Assembly: GCA_946611195.1 (NCBI GenBank)
Contig: CAMODB010000008.1
Span: 1 to 36,491 of the forward strand
Direction: 5' to 3'
DNA: 36,491 nt
From: an uncultured Bacillota bacterium
GTDB taxonomy: Bacteria; Bacillota_I; Bacilli_A; ML615J-28; CAG-313
The notes beneath the pieces were generated by a model. That model was given only the letters and a program-made list of their open reading frames with translations. It made no database searches and was not told the origin of the DNA. This document shows, piece after piece, positions 29,129 through 36,491 of the stretch (position 1 is the first letter of the stretch; every line of letters begins with the position of its first letter). The position numbers were made by a program, and so were the translations under genes.

Positions 29129-29671
29129 TTATTTGACTATTTCAGAAGATCCTAAGCGTTTTTCTTTAATTAATAATTTACATATTTCTTTTTCCCGATA
29201 AATCATATTTTTATTTTTAATATTTGTTTGATTATAATTTATATATCTCTCATTAGTTTCAATAACAACTTCTGGACTAACAAATTCTAAAGTGAATTCT
29301 TCATCTTTTTCATAATCATCTAAATTTTGTTTTTTTCTTTCATCTTCTATTTCACAAAGATAATAATAATTATCTTGGAGAAATAAACCTCCATTTAAAG
29401 TTTTATCTTTTCTTTTTACCATTCCATATTCTTTAATCGTATCTGGTTTAATAATTAAACCAGCTTCTTCTTTAGTTTCCCTAATTAAGGTTTGAATTTG
29501 ATTTTCTCCTTTTTCCATGCCACCACCAGGGAATTTATAATAATCATATTTTAAACTATGAACCATCGCTAATTTATTATTCTTAATTATTATTCCTCTA
29601 ACTGAAGGTCTAATAATTATTTCTTTCTTTTCATCATAATCTAAAGTATCAATCGTAAATAATAATTTCAT
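29129..29671 (-). CDS. NUDIX hydrolase
   Basis: Nudix box GGGMEKGENQIQTLIRETKEEAGLI; start moved to the ATG at 29671 after GGTGA; the last codons lie inside the IS. Confidence 0.92.
   Translation of the reverse strand: MKLLFTIDTLDYDEKKEIIIRPSVRGIIIKNNKLAMVHSLKYDYYKFPGGGMEKGENQIQTLIRETKEEAGLIIKPDTIKEYGMVKRKDKTLNGGLFLQDNYYYLCEIEDERKKQNLDDYEKDEEFTLEFVSPEVVIETNERYINYNQTNIKNKNMIYREKEICKLLIKEKRLGSSEIVK
29150..29160 (-). terminator. Right half of the IS-split bidirectional terminator
   Basis: TCCTAAGCGTT, inverted complement of 27788-27798, followed by tttctttaatt on the + strand. Confidence 0.7.
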
Positions 29672-29710
29672 ATTCTCACCATTTATATTATATAATATTC
29701 TAAATAAAAA

Positions 29711-29742
29711 AGAAATTGATATATATGTAAATACCAATTTCT
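29711..29742. terminator. Terminator hairpin downstream of the DUF4353 gene
   Basis: AGAAATTG...CAATTTCT flanked by A-rich/T-rich tracts. Confidence 0.65.
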
Positions 29743-29754
29743 TCTTTTTTTATT

Positions 29755-31416
29755 CTATTTTACTACCACACTAGAATAACAAATTGTTCTGCCATAACTA
29801 TATTTATTAGTAAAATTATAAGTTGTTCCATCAATTGTTACACTATGATCACCACTTGAATGTAATGATAAAGAATATGCTTTAACACCGCTTGTTCTTA
29901 CATTACCATAACCTAGAATAATTAATGTACCACCAGTTATAGTAACACTTGAATCAGCATCAATAGCTGCTGCCATTTGTTGATTAGGACCACGAGTAAT
30001 AACAATACCACCACTTTGTGTATAAGTACCATTACTATCAATTCCATCTGTATCACCATTTGATGGAACTGTTACATCAAGATAACCACCAGTGATAACA
30101 ACTTTAGGTGTAGTTATACCACTACAAGCATTAACACCATCATCATTTGCGGATACAATAGAAACACCACCGTTAATATTAATAACATTAGCTTCTAAAC
30201 CTTCATAAGAACTATCAATATTAATTTCTCCACCAGTAATATTTAACATATAATCAGCATGGATAGCATCAGCACCAGAAACACTTTGTTGACCTCCCCA
30301 TCCACCTGGGCCCATTCTTCCGCCACCAGTTTTTGCATTTGGAGCATAAACAACCATTGTAATAATTCCTCCGTTTACATTGATTGTTCCAAGGCCGCTT
30401 GTTCCATCATCAAATTTCGTTCCATAATTTGCATGTAAACCATCATCGTAGCTCTTAATTTCAATTTTACCATTATTAATATTTAATAGATTTTCTACCT
30501 TTACTCCTTTATAAGATGTAGTAGTAGCTTTACTTGAAGTATATCCACTATAAGAACCGGTATAAATCGTAACATATGGACTATTACCATCTGCATCATT
30601 ATCTAAAACAAAATTATGGGCTGCTTGAATACCATCACCTGCCGCATAGATAACAACATTACTACTACCAGTAATTGTGATATCTCCTCTAGTTACACCA
30701 TTTTTATTAACATCAGTATTTTGTGATTTTATTCCATCACCAGCAGTTGAGATTGCGACAACATTTCCGCTAGAAATAGTAATTGAATCATTACCTTTTA
30801 ACGCATTATTATAAGCAGTAACTTTCAAAGATAATTTTTGGATTTTTAAATCTTTAGTAGTATGGACACCATTATTATAATTAGCAGTTATCACTAAAGT
30901 ACCTGTACCTTTTAATTTTAAATCTACTTTTGAATAAATAGCACCTTCACCTAAAGTATCAGTATCAACCGTCTTATTATTTCTTAAATCTTTGATAACA
31001 TTTTCGGTATTCTTTTTTGCGGAAATATCTACTTCATCAGCAGTTAAAATCTTGATTGGTGAATCAGTAGATGATTCAATTGTTACATTACTCAATTCTA
31101 AAACAACCGCATCTTCTTCACCTGCTTCCACTAAGATTTGACCATTTAAATAACCAGATAAAGTATAAGTACCAGCTTTCGTAATAGTATATATAGCATC
31201 ATTTACACTATATTCACCGTCGGATGTAACAATACTAAATTCCCCGGAAACTTCGGTTGCGTTAATAGTTTCATCAGTTACCGGATTTTCTGTTACAATT
31301 TCGGTTTGATTACTATTTGTAGTATTATCTTTAGTACTACCTTGATTACTTCCAGAATTACAAGAAGTAATAAAAATTAACATTAAACAAATTAAACTAA
31401 GAATTACTTTTTTCAT
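29755..31416 (-). CDS. Carbohydrate-binding-domain lipoprotein (DUF4353/Cthe_2159-like beta-solenoid)
   Basis: Lipobox LMLIFITSC; repetitive GxYTLSGYLNGQILVEA...GDGIxx..., ...DDGLHANYG... repeats; start moved to the ATG at 31416. Confidence 0.8.
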   Translation of the reverse strand: MKKVILSLICLMLIFITSCNSGSNQGSTKDNTTNSNQTEIVTENPVTDETINATEVSGEFSIVTSDGEYSVNDAIYTITKAGTYTLSGYLNGQILVEAGEEDAVVLELSNVTIESSTDSPIKILTADEVDISAKKNTENVIKDLRNNKTVDTDTLGEGAIYSKVDLKLKGTGTLVITANYNNGVHTTKDLKIQKLSLKVTAYNNALKGNDSITISSGNVVAISTAGDGIKSQNTDVNKNGVTRGDITITGSSNVVIYAAGDGIQAAHNFVLDNDADGNSPYVTIYTGSYSGYTSSKATTTSYKGVKVENLLNINNGKIEIKSYDDGLHANYGTKFDDGTSGLGTINVNGGIITMVVYAPNAKTGGGRMGPGGWGGQQSVSGADAIHADYMLNITGGEINIDSSYEGLEANVININGGVSIVSANDDGVNACSGITTPKVVITGGYLDVTVPSNGDTDGIDSNGTYTQSGGIVITRGPNQQMAAAIDADSSVTITGGTLIILGYGNVRTSGVKAYSLSLHSSGDHSVTIDGTTYNFTNKYSYGRTICYSSVVVK

Positions 31417-31552
31417 ATCTATCACTCTCTTTTCTTTTTTTATTTACACCATCATTATAACTTAATAGCCTAAAGTTTGTTTGAATTAAATCTGAATTTT
31501 ATCTAAATTTTTATCAAAATATATCCATTTAAGTGATATTAATGTGAAATAA

Positions 31553-31576
31553 AAACTTAGGTTTATTCCTAAGTTT
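31553..31576 (-). terminator. Rho-independent terminator of the LRR lipoprotein gene
   Basis: AAACTTAGG-aataaa-CCTAAGTTT on the minus strand, then TTATTTC. Confidence 0.75.
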
Positions 31577-31603
31577 CTATTTAGTGTTATAAAATTTTAT
31601 AAA

Positions 31604-32977
31604 TTATTCTTCTGGGACCATATAATCCACTATTTGTCCATCAGTACATACAATAATAGTAGCAGTATCTGGAAGTCCATGAGGTCTAACTACTACTTTT
31701 GACCAATCTTCTTGAGTACCATTATAATAAAAACCAGAAAGTTTTTTAGAGTCACCTAATGCATGATCACTTATTGTCTTAATTGAACCTGGTAAATAAA
31801 GGAAAGAAATATTACTACAATCATCAAATGCTGAGTTACCTATTTCTTCAAGTTTGCCAAGATATTTAAGATCAATGTATGATAAAGAAGTACAACCATT
31901 AAACAAATAACTTTCAATTTCCGTAAGACTACTTGGAAGAGTGAATCTTTCAAGTTTAGAACAATCTTTGAAAGCACCCATTCCAATTTCACAACTTTTT
32001 GCACCATCAATAAATTTAACTTCTACTAATTTTGTACAATTATGAAATGCATAAGTTTCAACACAAGTAACACTTGCTGGAATTACAACTTCAGTAATAG
32101 CTGTTCCTTCAAATCCAGCCGCATCAATTTTTGTAACAGGTTTATCATTATAAGTTTCAGGAATAACTAAAGAACCTGAAATAGATGAAGATGCTGCTTT
32201 AACACTATAATAAGCACCAGATGAATCTTCAACTAATGTGAATGATATTTTACTCAAAGTTGGAAGTTGAGGAGTCATTACAACTTCAGATTGTTCAATA
32301 AATGCTTCATTTGTAAATGTTGCTTCGTATAATATAGCTCCTTCATGTTCTTCAGTTGCTTCTGACATCACTCTTGATTTAGAATCTACAGTTTCTGTTT
32401 CAACATGATTTGCATCATTATTACAAACACGAGTTGCTGTACATTTTGAATAATCAGCTGACCATGTATAAGTAGCGTATCCCCATGAATGTCCATAATG
32501 ATCAATTATGTATTCTCTTTCTTGTTTTTCGAATGCTTTATTAGTAAATGTTGCCGTATAAGTATTTTTACCATCTACTACGCAGCCTGAATCAACATGT
32601 GTTTCTTCTGCATTTACTGTTTCTGTTTCAACATGACTTGCATCATTTTTACAAACACGAGTTGCTGTACATGCTGAATTATCAGCATTCCATTCATAAG
32701 TGGGTTCATCCCTAGAATGATTTAAAGCACTAATATTTAATGCTGCTAAAGTTGTTTCATTTTTGTTTTCATCAAAAATCTTGTCACAGCCTTCACAAAT
32801 ATAATGAGCCTTAACACCATTTTCAGTACAAGTAGCAGCTACTTCATTGACTAATTTATATTCATGAACGTGCTCAGGTTCTTTATTATTTTCGTTATCT
32901 TGGTTTTTCTTTTTACAACTTGCAAAAGTTGTAATAAACATCAATAAAAATATAAAAATAAATATTGTCTTCTTCAT
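31604..32977 (-). CDS. BspA-like leucine-rich repeat (LRR_5) lipoprotein with N-terminal Cys-containing repeats
   Basis: Lipobox FITTFASC; two copies of WxADxSxCTATRVCxxDAxHVETETV; LRR_5 repeats VETYAFHNCTKLVEVKF, IGMGAFKDCSKLERFTLPSSLTEIESYLFNGCTSL. Confidence 0.85.
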   Translation of the reverse strand: MKKTIFIFIFLLMFITTFASCKKKNQDNENNKEPEHVHEYKLVNEVAATCTENGVKAHYICEGCDKIFDENKNETTLAALNISALNHSRDEPTYEWNADNSACTATRVCKNDASHVETETVNAEETHVDSGCVVDGKNTYTATFTNKAFEKQEREYIIDHYGHSWGYATYTWSADYSKCTATRVCNNDANHVETETVDSKSRVMSEATEEHEGAILYEATFTNEAFIEQSEVVMTPQLPTLSKISFTLVEDSSGAYYSVKAASSSISGSLVIPETYNDKPVTKIDAAGFEGTAITEVVIPASVTCVETYAFHNCTKLVEVKFIDGAKSCEIGMGAFKDCSKLERFTLPSSLTEIESYLFNGCTSLSYIDLKYLGKLEEIGNSAFDDCSNISFLYLPGSIKTISDHALGDSKKLSGFYYNGTQEDWSKVVVRPHGLPDTATIIVCTDGQIVDYMVPEE

Positions 32978-33125
32978 TATTTTCTCCTTCTTTTTCTTTT
33001 TTTTTACTTAATAATTCTATCATTTCTATTTCGTTTTTTCAATTATTTAGTTTTAATTATTGTGATTAATTAATCCTTATTTTTTAGTTTCCTTTACTAT
33101 TATATTGAATAATAGATTATATATT

Positions 33126-33878
33126 TTATTTTTCCTTCATTTTATATTTAAATATTATTATTGCAGTTATAAAAGAGATAACAGTATATGCTAGAACTAT
33201 TAATAGAGGTAATAGAAAATCACTAAATGAATTATTTATGCCTAAAATCATGTTTTGAATAATTGTGGTTGTATTTTTAAATGGTAATACTTTCATGAAG
33301 GTAATTATCCCCTCACTTAATCCTTCTAGAGGAAACCACATTCCAGATAAAACAGATTGACCAACAATAACAATTGATGATACACCACCAATAGATTTTT
33401 CATTACATAAAGATCCAAATAAGATTCCCATTCCAATAAAAAATAATGAAGTAACGATGCTTAATAATACCGCAAATATTAAACCGATACTAAATATCGA
33501 TGAATCAAAAATTACACCAACTAAAAAGAATAATATAGACTGTAATAATGTTATTGGTAAAACTGATAAAGCATATGCAAATATAAATTCATGTGATTTT
33601 GCTTTAGAAACATATAGTCTTGTTAGAAATGAAGTATTTCTATCTGTTGCTATTAAAAGACCCGTAAATAATGTTAAGAAAGCTTGAGAAAATACAACTA
33701 TTCCTGGAGCTAAATATTTCATTTCAAATTGTTTTGTTAAATTATGAAATATCAAATAAAATAAAATTTCCATAACAAGGGGCAAAGCTAAAGTAAAAAT
33801 TAATGATAATGGATCTCTTATGATTTCTAAGATATTTCTTTTAGTTAAAATGAGTATTCTTGATAATGATTTTTTCAT
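33126..33878 (-). CDS. ABC-2 type transporter permease
   Basis: Six-TM ABC-2 pattern (RNILEIIRDPLSLIFTLALPLVMEILFYLIF); overlaps the ATPase gene by 4 bp. Confidence 0.88.
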   Translation of the reverse strand: MKKSLSRILILTKRNILEIIRDPLSLIFTLALPLVMEILFYLIFHNLTKQFEMKYLAPGIVVFSQAFLTLFTGLLIATDRNTSFLTRLYVSKAKSHEFIFAYALSVLPITLLQSILFFLVGVIFDSSIFSIGLIFAVLLSIVTSLFFIGMGILFGSLCNEKSIGGVSSIVIVGQSVLSGMWFPLEGLSEGIITFMKVLPFKNTTTIIQNMILGINNSFSDFLLPLLIVLAYTVISFITAIIIFKYKMKEK

Positions 33879-34606
33879 TTTAAATCACCTCCAGAGACTA
33901 TCTCAATAAAAGAATCTTCAACATTAGATTTATTAGTCTTTAAAAATAATTCTTCTTTTGTACCAACAAAAAGTAGTTTACCATCTTTCATAATACCAAT
34001 TCTATCTGATAATGCTTCAGCTTCTTCCATATAATGGGTAGTTAATATAATGGTCATCTTTTGTTTCAATTCATTTATTGTATGCCATAGTTCTCTTCTT
34101 GCAAGAACATCAAGACCTAGTGTTGGTTCATCTAAAAATAATATTTTAGGTTTTGTAACAAGTGCTAATGCAATTGATAATTTTCTTTGCCATCCACCCG
34201 ATAATTTAGAAGCAATTTTGTTTTTTACTTTATCTAATTTGAATGAATCATATATATATTTTTTAGTTTCTATTATTTCTTCTTTTGTTTGTTCAGAAAG
34301 TTTAGCATAAAATTCAATATTTTCTTCAACTGTTAATTTTCTTGCTATAGCAGTTTCTTGCATTGATATATCAATCAATTCTTTTATTTTATCGATATCT
34401 TTATTTATTGAATAATTATATATATAAGCATCACCTGATGTGGCTTTAGTTAAACCAGATAGCATTTTAATAGTTGTTGTTTTACCAGCTCCATTTACAC
34501 CAAGAAGTGAAAAGATTTCACCTTCATTTATATTTAAACATAAATCGTCTACAGCAACAACATCTTTATATTCTTTGGTTAAATTATTAATCTTTATTAC
34601 TTCCAT
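33875..34606 (-). CDS. ABC transporter ATP-binding protein
   Basis: Walker A LGVNGAGKTTT, signature LSGGWQRK, Walker B ILFLDEPTLGLD, H-loop TTHYMEEAE. Confidence 0.95.
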   Translation of the reverse strand: MEVIKINNLTKEYKDVVAVDDLCLNINEGEIFSLLGVNGAGKTTTIKMLSGLTKATSGDAYIYNYSINKDIDKIKELIDISMQETAIARKLTVEENIEFYAKLSEQTKEEIIETKKYIYDSFKLDKVKNKIASKLSGGWQRKLSIALALVTKPKILFLDEPTLGLDVLARRELWHTINELKQKMTIILTTHYMEEAEALSDRIGIMKDGKLLFVGTKEELFLKTNKSNVEDSFIEIVSGGDLK

Positions 34607-34805
34607 TAGGCATAACCCCTTTCATTAAAGAATAAAAAACATCATCTTTTAATATGGCTAATCCTTTTTCCTTATCACCCATAATCATTAATGTGTCACC
34701 TTCTTTTATATCAAACATTTTTCTTGCGGGAGCAGGTACTGTAATTTGCCCTTTTGGTCCTACTTTAACACTTACTATAAATCTATCTTCTTTAATGTCT
34801 TTCAT
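34587..34805 (-). CDS. AbrB/MazE/SpoVT-family DNA-binding protein
   Basis: VGPKGQITVPAPARKMFDIKEGDTLMIMGD swapped-hairpin signature; SD GGAGG before ATG. Confidence 0.9.
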   Translation of the reverse strand: MKDIKEDRFIVSVKVGPKGQITVPAPARKMFDIKEGDTLMIMGDKEKGLAILKDDVFYSLMKGVMPNGSNKD

Positions 34806-35017
34806 TATGTTTCCTCCTTCTAATCTTTGTTACTATTTTATAATATATATTTACTAATTATTTATTGACTTGTACGACATTTTAAAGTATGAATTTTCTT
34901 ACATTTCTTATTATACTAATTATTATAATTATTTTCAAGTACTTAGCAAATGTTTTGTTTCTAAAATTCAGGTTTTTTGACATCAAAAAATTAATAAAAA
35001 ACAAACTGATACATCGT

Positions 35018-35073
35018 TGAAATAATAAAATGTTAGTAGACACAAAAAAGTCTACTAACATTTTATCATTTCA
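35018..35073. repeat. 56-bp near-perfect palindrome related to the IS3-family left end (MITE-like)
   Basis: TGAAATAATAAAATGTTAGTAGAC-acaaaaaa-GTCTACTAACATTTTATCATTTCA; 24-bp arms, 23/24 paired; closely matches IS left end 27804-27837. Confidence 0.9.
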
Positions 35074-35256
35074 CACTTTAAGATGATGTCCATCATAATC
35101 AAAGAAAACTATCATATAATTCCAAGCATTTTTTCTAGAATATATAATCTTTTAAATACTTAACCTAACTATCAAAAATAGTTTAATTTCCATATTTTCT
35201 TATTAATTCTTTTGCTATCTTTGATGATAAAATTCATAGAATCACATAGAAAAGAA

Positions 35257-35610
35257 TTAATATGGAAATTGCGGTTCAATTCTATAATTAACGTTACAAT
35301 TATCCAATTCTTTCTTTTTTTCAAAAAGCTCATAAGCTTTACCTCTATATATTATTGTAGGATTATTAATAAGATCTATTGTCTTCAAAAAATTAAGACC
35401 TGTAAATTTAGATAAAGCTTTTATAATGTTTATGTCTTTTGAATCATTTTCTAGCAGAATAACTGAATATATATTATCATCATCGTATATAGGTTCTGTA
35501 GTTGTTGTAGCCTCACCATATCCACATTTAGGACACACCCAGGCAATTGAGAATTGTTCCTTTATTACTTTCATTTCTGTTCCACATTCTGGACATTTTC
35601 TATTTACCAT
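35257..35610 (-). CDS. Zinc-ribbon protein with ribosomal L7/L12 C-terminal-like domain; candidate immunity protein
   Basis: CPECGTEM...CPKCGYGE; IKALSKFTGLNFLKTIDLINNPTIIYRGKAYELFEKKKELDNCNVNYRIE resembles the L7/L12 CTD pattern; SD GGAGG supports the ATG at 35610. Confidence 0.65.
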   Translation of the reverse strand: MVNRKCPECGTEMKVIKEQFSIAWVCPKCGYGEATTTTEPIYDDDNIYSVILLENDSKDINIIKALSKFTGLNFLKTIDLINNPTIIYRGKAYELFEKKKELDNCNVNYRIEPQFPY

Positions 35611-36091
35611 ATTTATTTCCTCCAGGTACAAATTTTATAAATTCACCTTTAATACTATAATCAGGTCTTCCATTTTTTAATCTACCTGCTATAAAATGTT
35701 TTCCTGATGGTGTAGCCCAAATAAAATTATTTGGTGCATAAACAGGTTTCCCTAAAGCATTTGCTAAATTTTGCGCAAATCCATTTTCTATAGATCCAGT
35801 ATTACAAGATAATAATCTAACAGATTTGCTATTTTTATAACCTGGTGCTTTGCGAATTAGTTTTGCTGCATCTCTTGCGGTAAGAATATGGATCTTACCA
35901 GCATTTTCAATTTGAATATATGTTGAACCACCATGTGCAATAACATCAAATTTTCCATTAACATCAACGTCAATTCTTTTAGATACATATTGAGCAAATA
36001 AAGAATTGTTCCCTTTACCCATATATGAAACATCACCTGATGCCGGTCCATGATATTTCACATTATTAAATAATGAATTATACCCCTTCAT
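35600..36091 (-). CDS. Polymorphic-toxin-type C-terminal domain, clan CD cysteine-peptidase-like
   Basis: FDVIAHGGSTYIQI ... VRLLSCNTGSIENGFAQNLANALGKPVYAPNNFIW ... GEFIKFVPGGNK; HG and C motifs plus an RHS-toxin-like C-terminal end. Confidence 0.65.
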   Translation of the reverse strand: MKGYNSLFNNVKYHGPASGDVSYMGKGNNSLFAQYVSKRIDVDVNGKFDVIAHGGSTYIQIENAGKIHILTARDAAKLIRKAPGYKNSKSVRLLSCNTGSIENGFAQNLANALGKPVYAPNNFIWATPSGKHFIAGRLKNGRPDYSIKGEFIKFVPGGNKYGK

Positions 36092-36478
36092 CTCTATTAT
36101 TCTCTGAAAGTCTTCGAGTTCTATCTTTCTCGTTTTCTTTCATTGTATAAGAATCATATTGATAAATAGAAATTCCTTTAGTTTTAACATAATCAAATAT
36201 TACATCTGGCGTAGGACCATAAACGCATATTCCAGTCGGCTCTAATGTATCTACTATCTTTTTCATCTGTTCGCCAAATTTATAACGAACTTCTAATCTA
36301 TGTGTAAATCCATTAGTTCCAATTGATATAAGTGTATGGTTGGGATATGCTTCAAGTGATGATAATGTACTATCATCACCAAGTCTTACATTAGAAATAA
36401 TCTTAATGCATTTTCAAATTCATATATATTTTTAGCATTACTTAATTTTAAAGATTCTAAAATATAATTATTAAGCAT
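36078..36478 (-). pseudogene. DUF4417-like protein remnant, frameshifted
   Basis: ATG at 36478 with SD GGAGG, frame broken near 36410, then continuous LISIGTNGFTHRLEVRYKFGEQMKKIVDTLEPTGICVYGPTPDVIFDYVKTKGISIYQYDS (DUF4417-type IGTNG and VYGP motifs). Confidence 0.5.
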
Positions 36479-36491
36479 GCTTTGCCTCCAA

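Larger units (their letters stand above)
27804..29144 (+). mobile_element. IS3-family (IS150-like) insertion sequence, ~1341 bp
   Basis: Ends TGAAATGATAAAATATTAGTAGACACAAAAAAA and inverted TGAAATAGTCAAATAAAAGTAGACACAAAAAAA (~33-bp imperfect TIRs, TG...CA); flanked by GAAGATC on both sides (27797-27803, 29145-29151). Confidence 0.92.

Noticed and set aside
33457-34857. Plus-strand small ORFs opposite the ABC/AbrB operon (33457, 34050, 34440, 34654)
   Set aside because: Shadow ORFs of conserved genes without motifs or SD support.
35426-36051. 84-aa plus-strand ORF and 64-aa alternative-frame ORF in the toxin/immunity region
   Set aside because: Overlap better-supported minus-strand genes; sequences carry no family signal.
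1-36491. CRISPR array or phage structural module
   Set aside because: No regularly spaced direct repeats and no recognisable cas or phage structural genes were seen.

Overview
AT-rich, low-GC Firmicutes/Bacilli-like chromosomal segment; this assignment is inferred from gene content and composition only. Most of it is ordinary gene-dense chromosome: a truncated secreted protein, a YtxK-like methyltransferase, two FAD oxidoreductases, a YidD-domain protein, a pseudouridine synthase with PsuG, an ECF-like sigma factor, a GH2 glycosidase, fRMsr, an ABC exporter with a TetR regulator, a CASTOR/POLLUX-like channel, a DUF2130 protein, a K+ channel, tRNA-Thr(CGT), an arcA-argF-arcC arginine deiminase operon, a NUDIX hydrolase, surface lipoproteins and an AbrB-ABC operon. 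The most notable points are: (1) a one-polypeptide fusion of an APC-type amino acid permease, histidine kinase and receiver, directly followed by a second hybrid kinase with degenerate ATP-binding motifs and no encoded output regulator; (2) a YidD domain fused to an uncharacterised C-terminal domain; (3) an IS3-family element inserted into the loop of the hairpin shared by the convergent arcC and NUDIX genes, so both halves of the hairpin now lie 1.35 kb apart; (4) a 56-bp near-perfect palindrome at 35018-35073 built from the same IS left-end sequence; (5) an orphan polymorphic-toxin-like domain (HG...C, clan CD-like) overlapping a zinc-ribbon plus L7/L12-CTD-like candidate immunity gene at the right edge; (6) an attenuator-like hairpin and a 20-codon uORF with TGATG coupling in front of the sigma factor. 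All family assignments come from motif recognition, with no database search.
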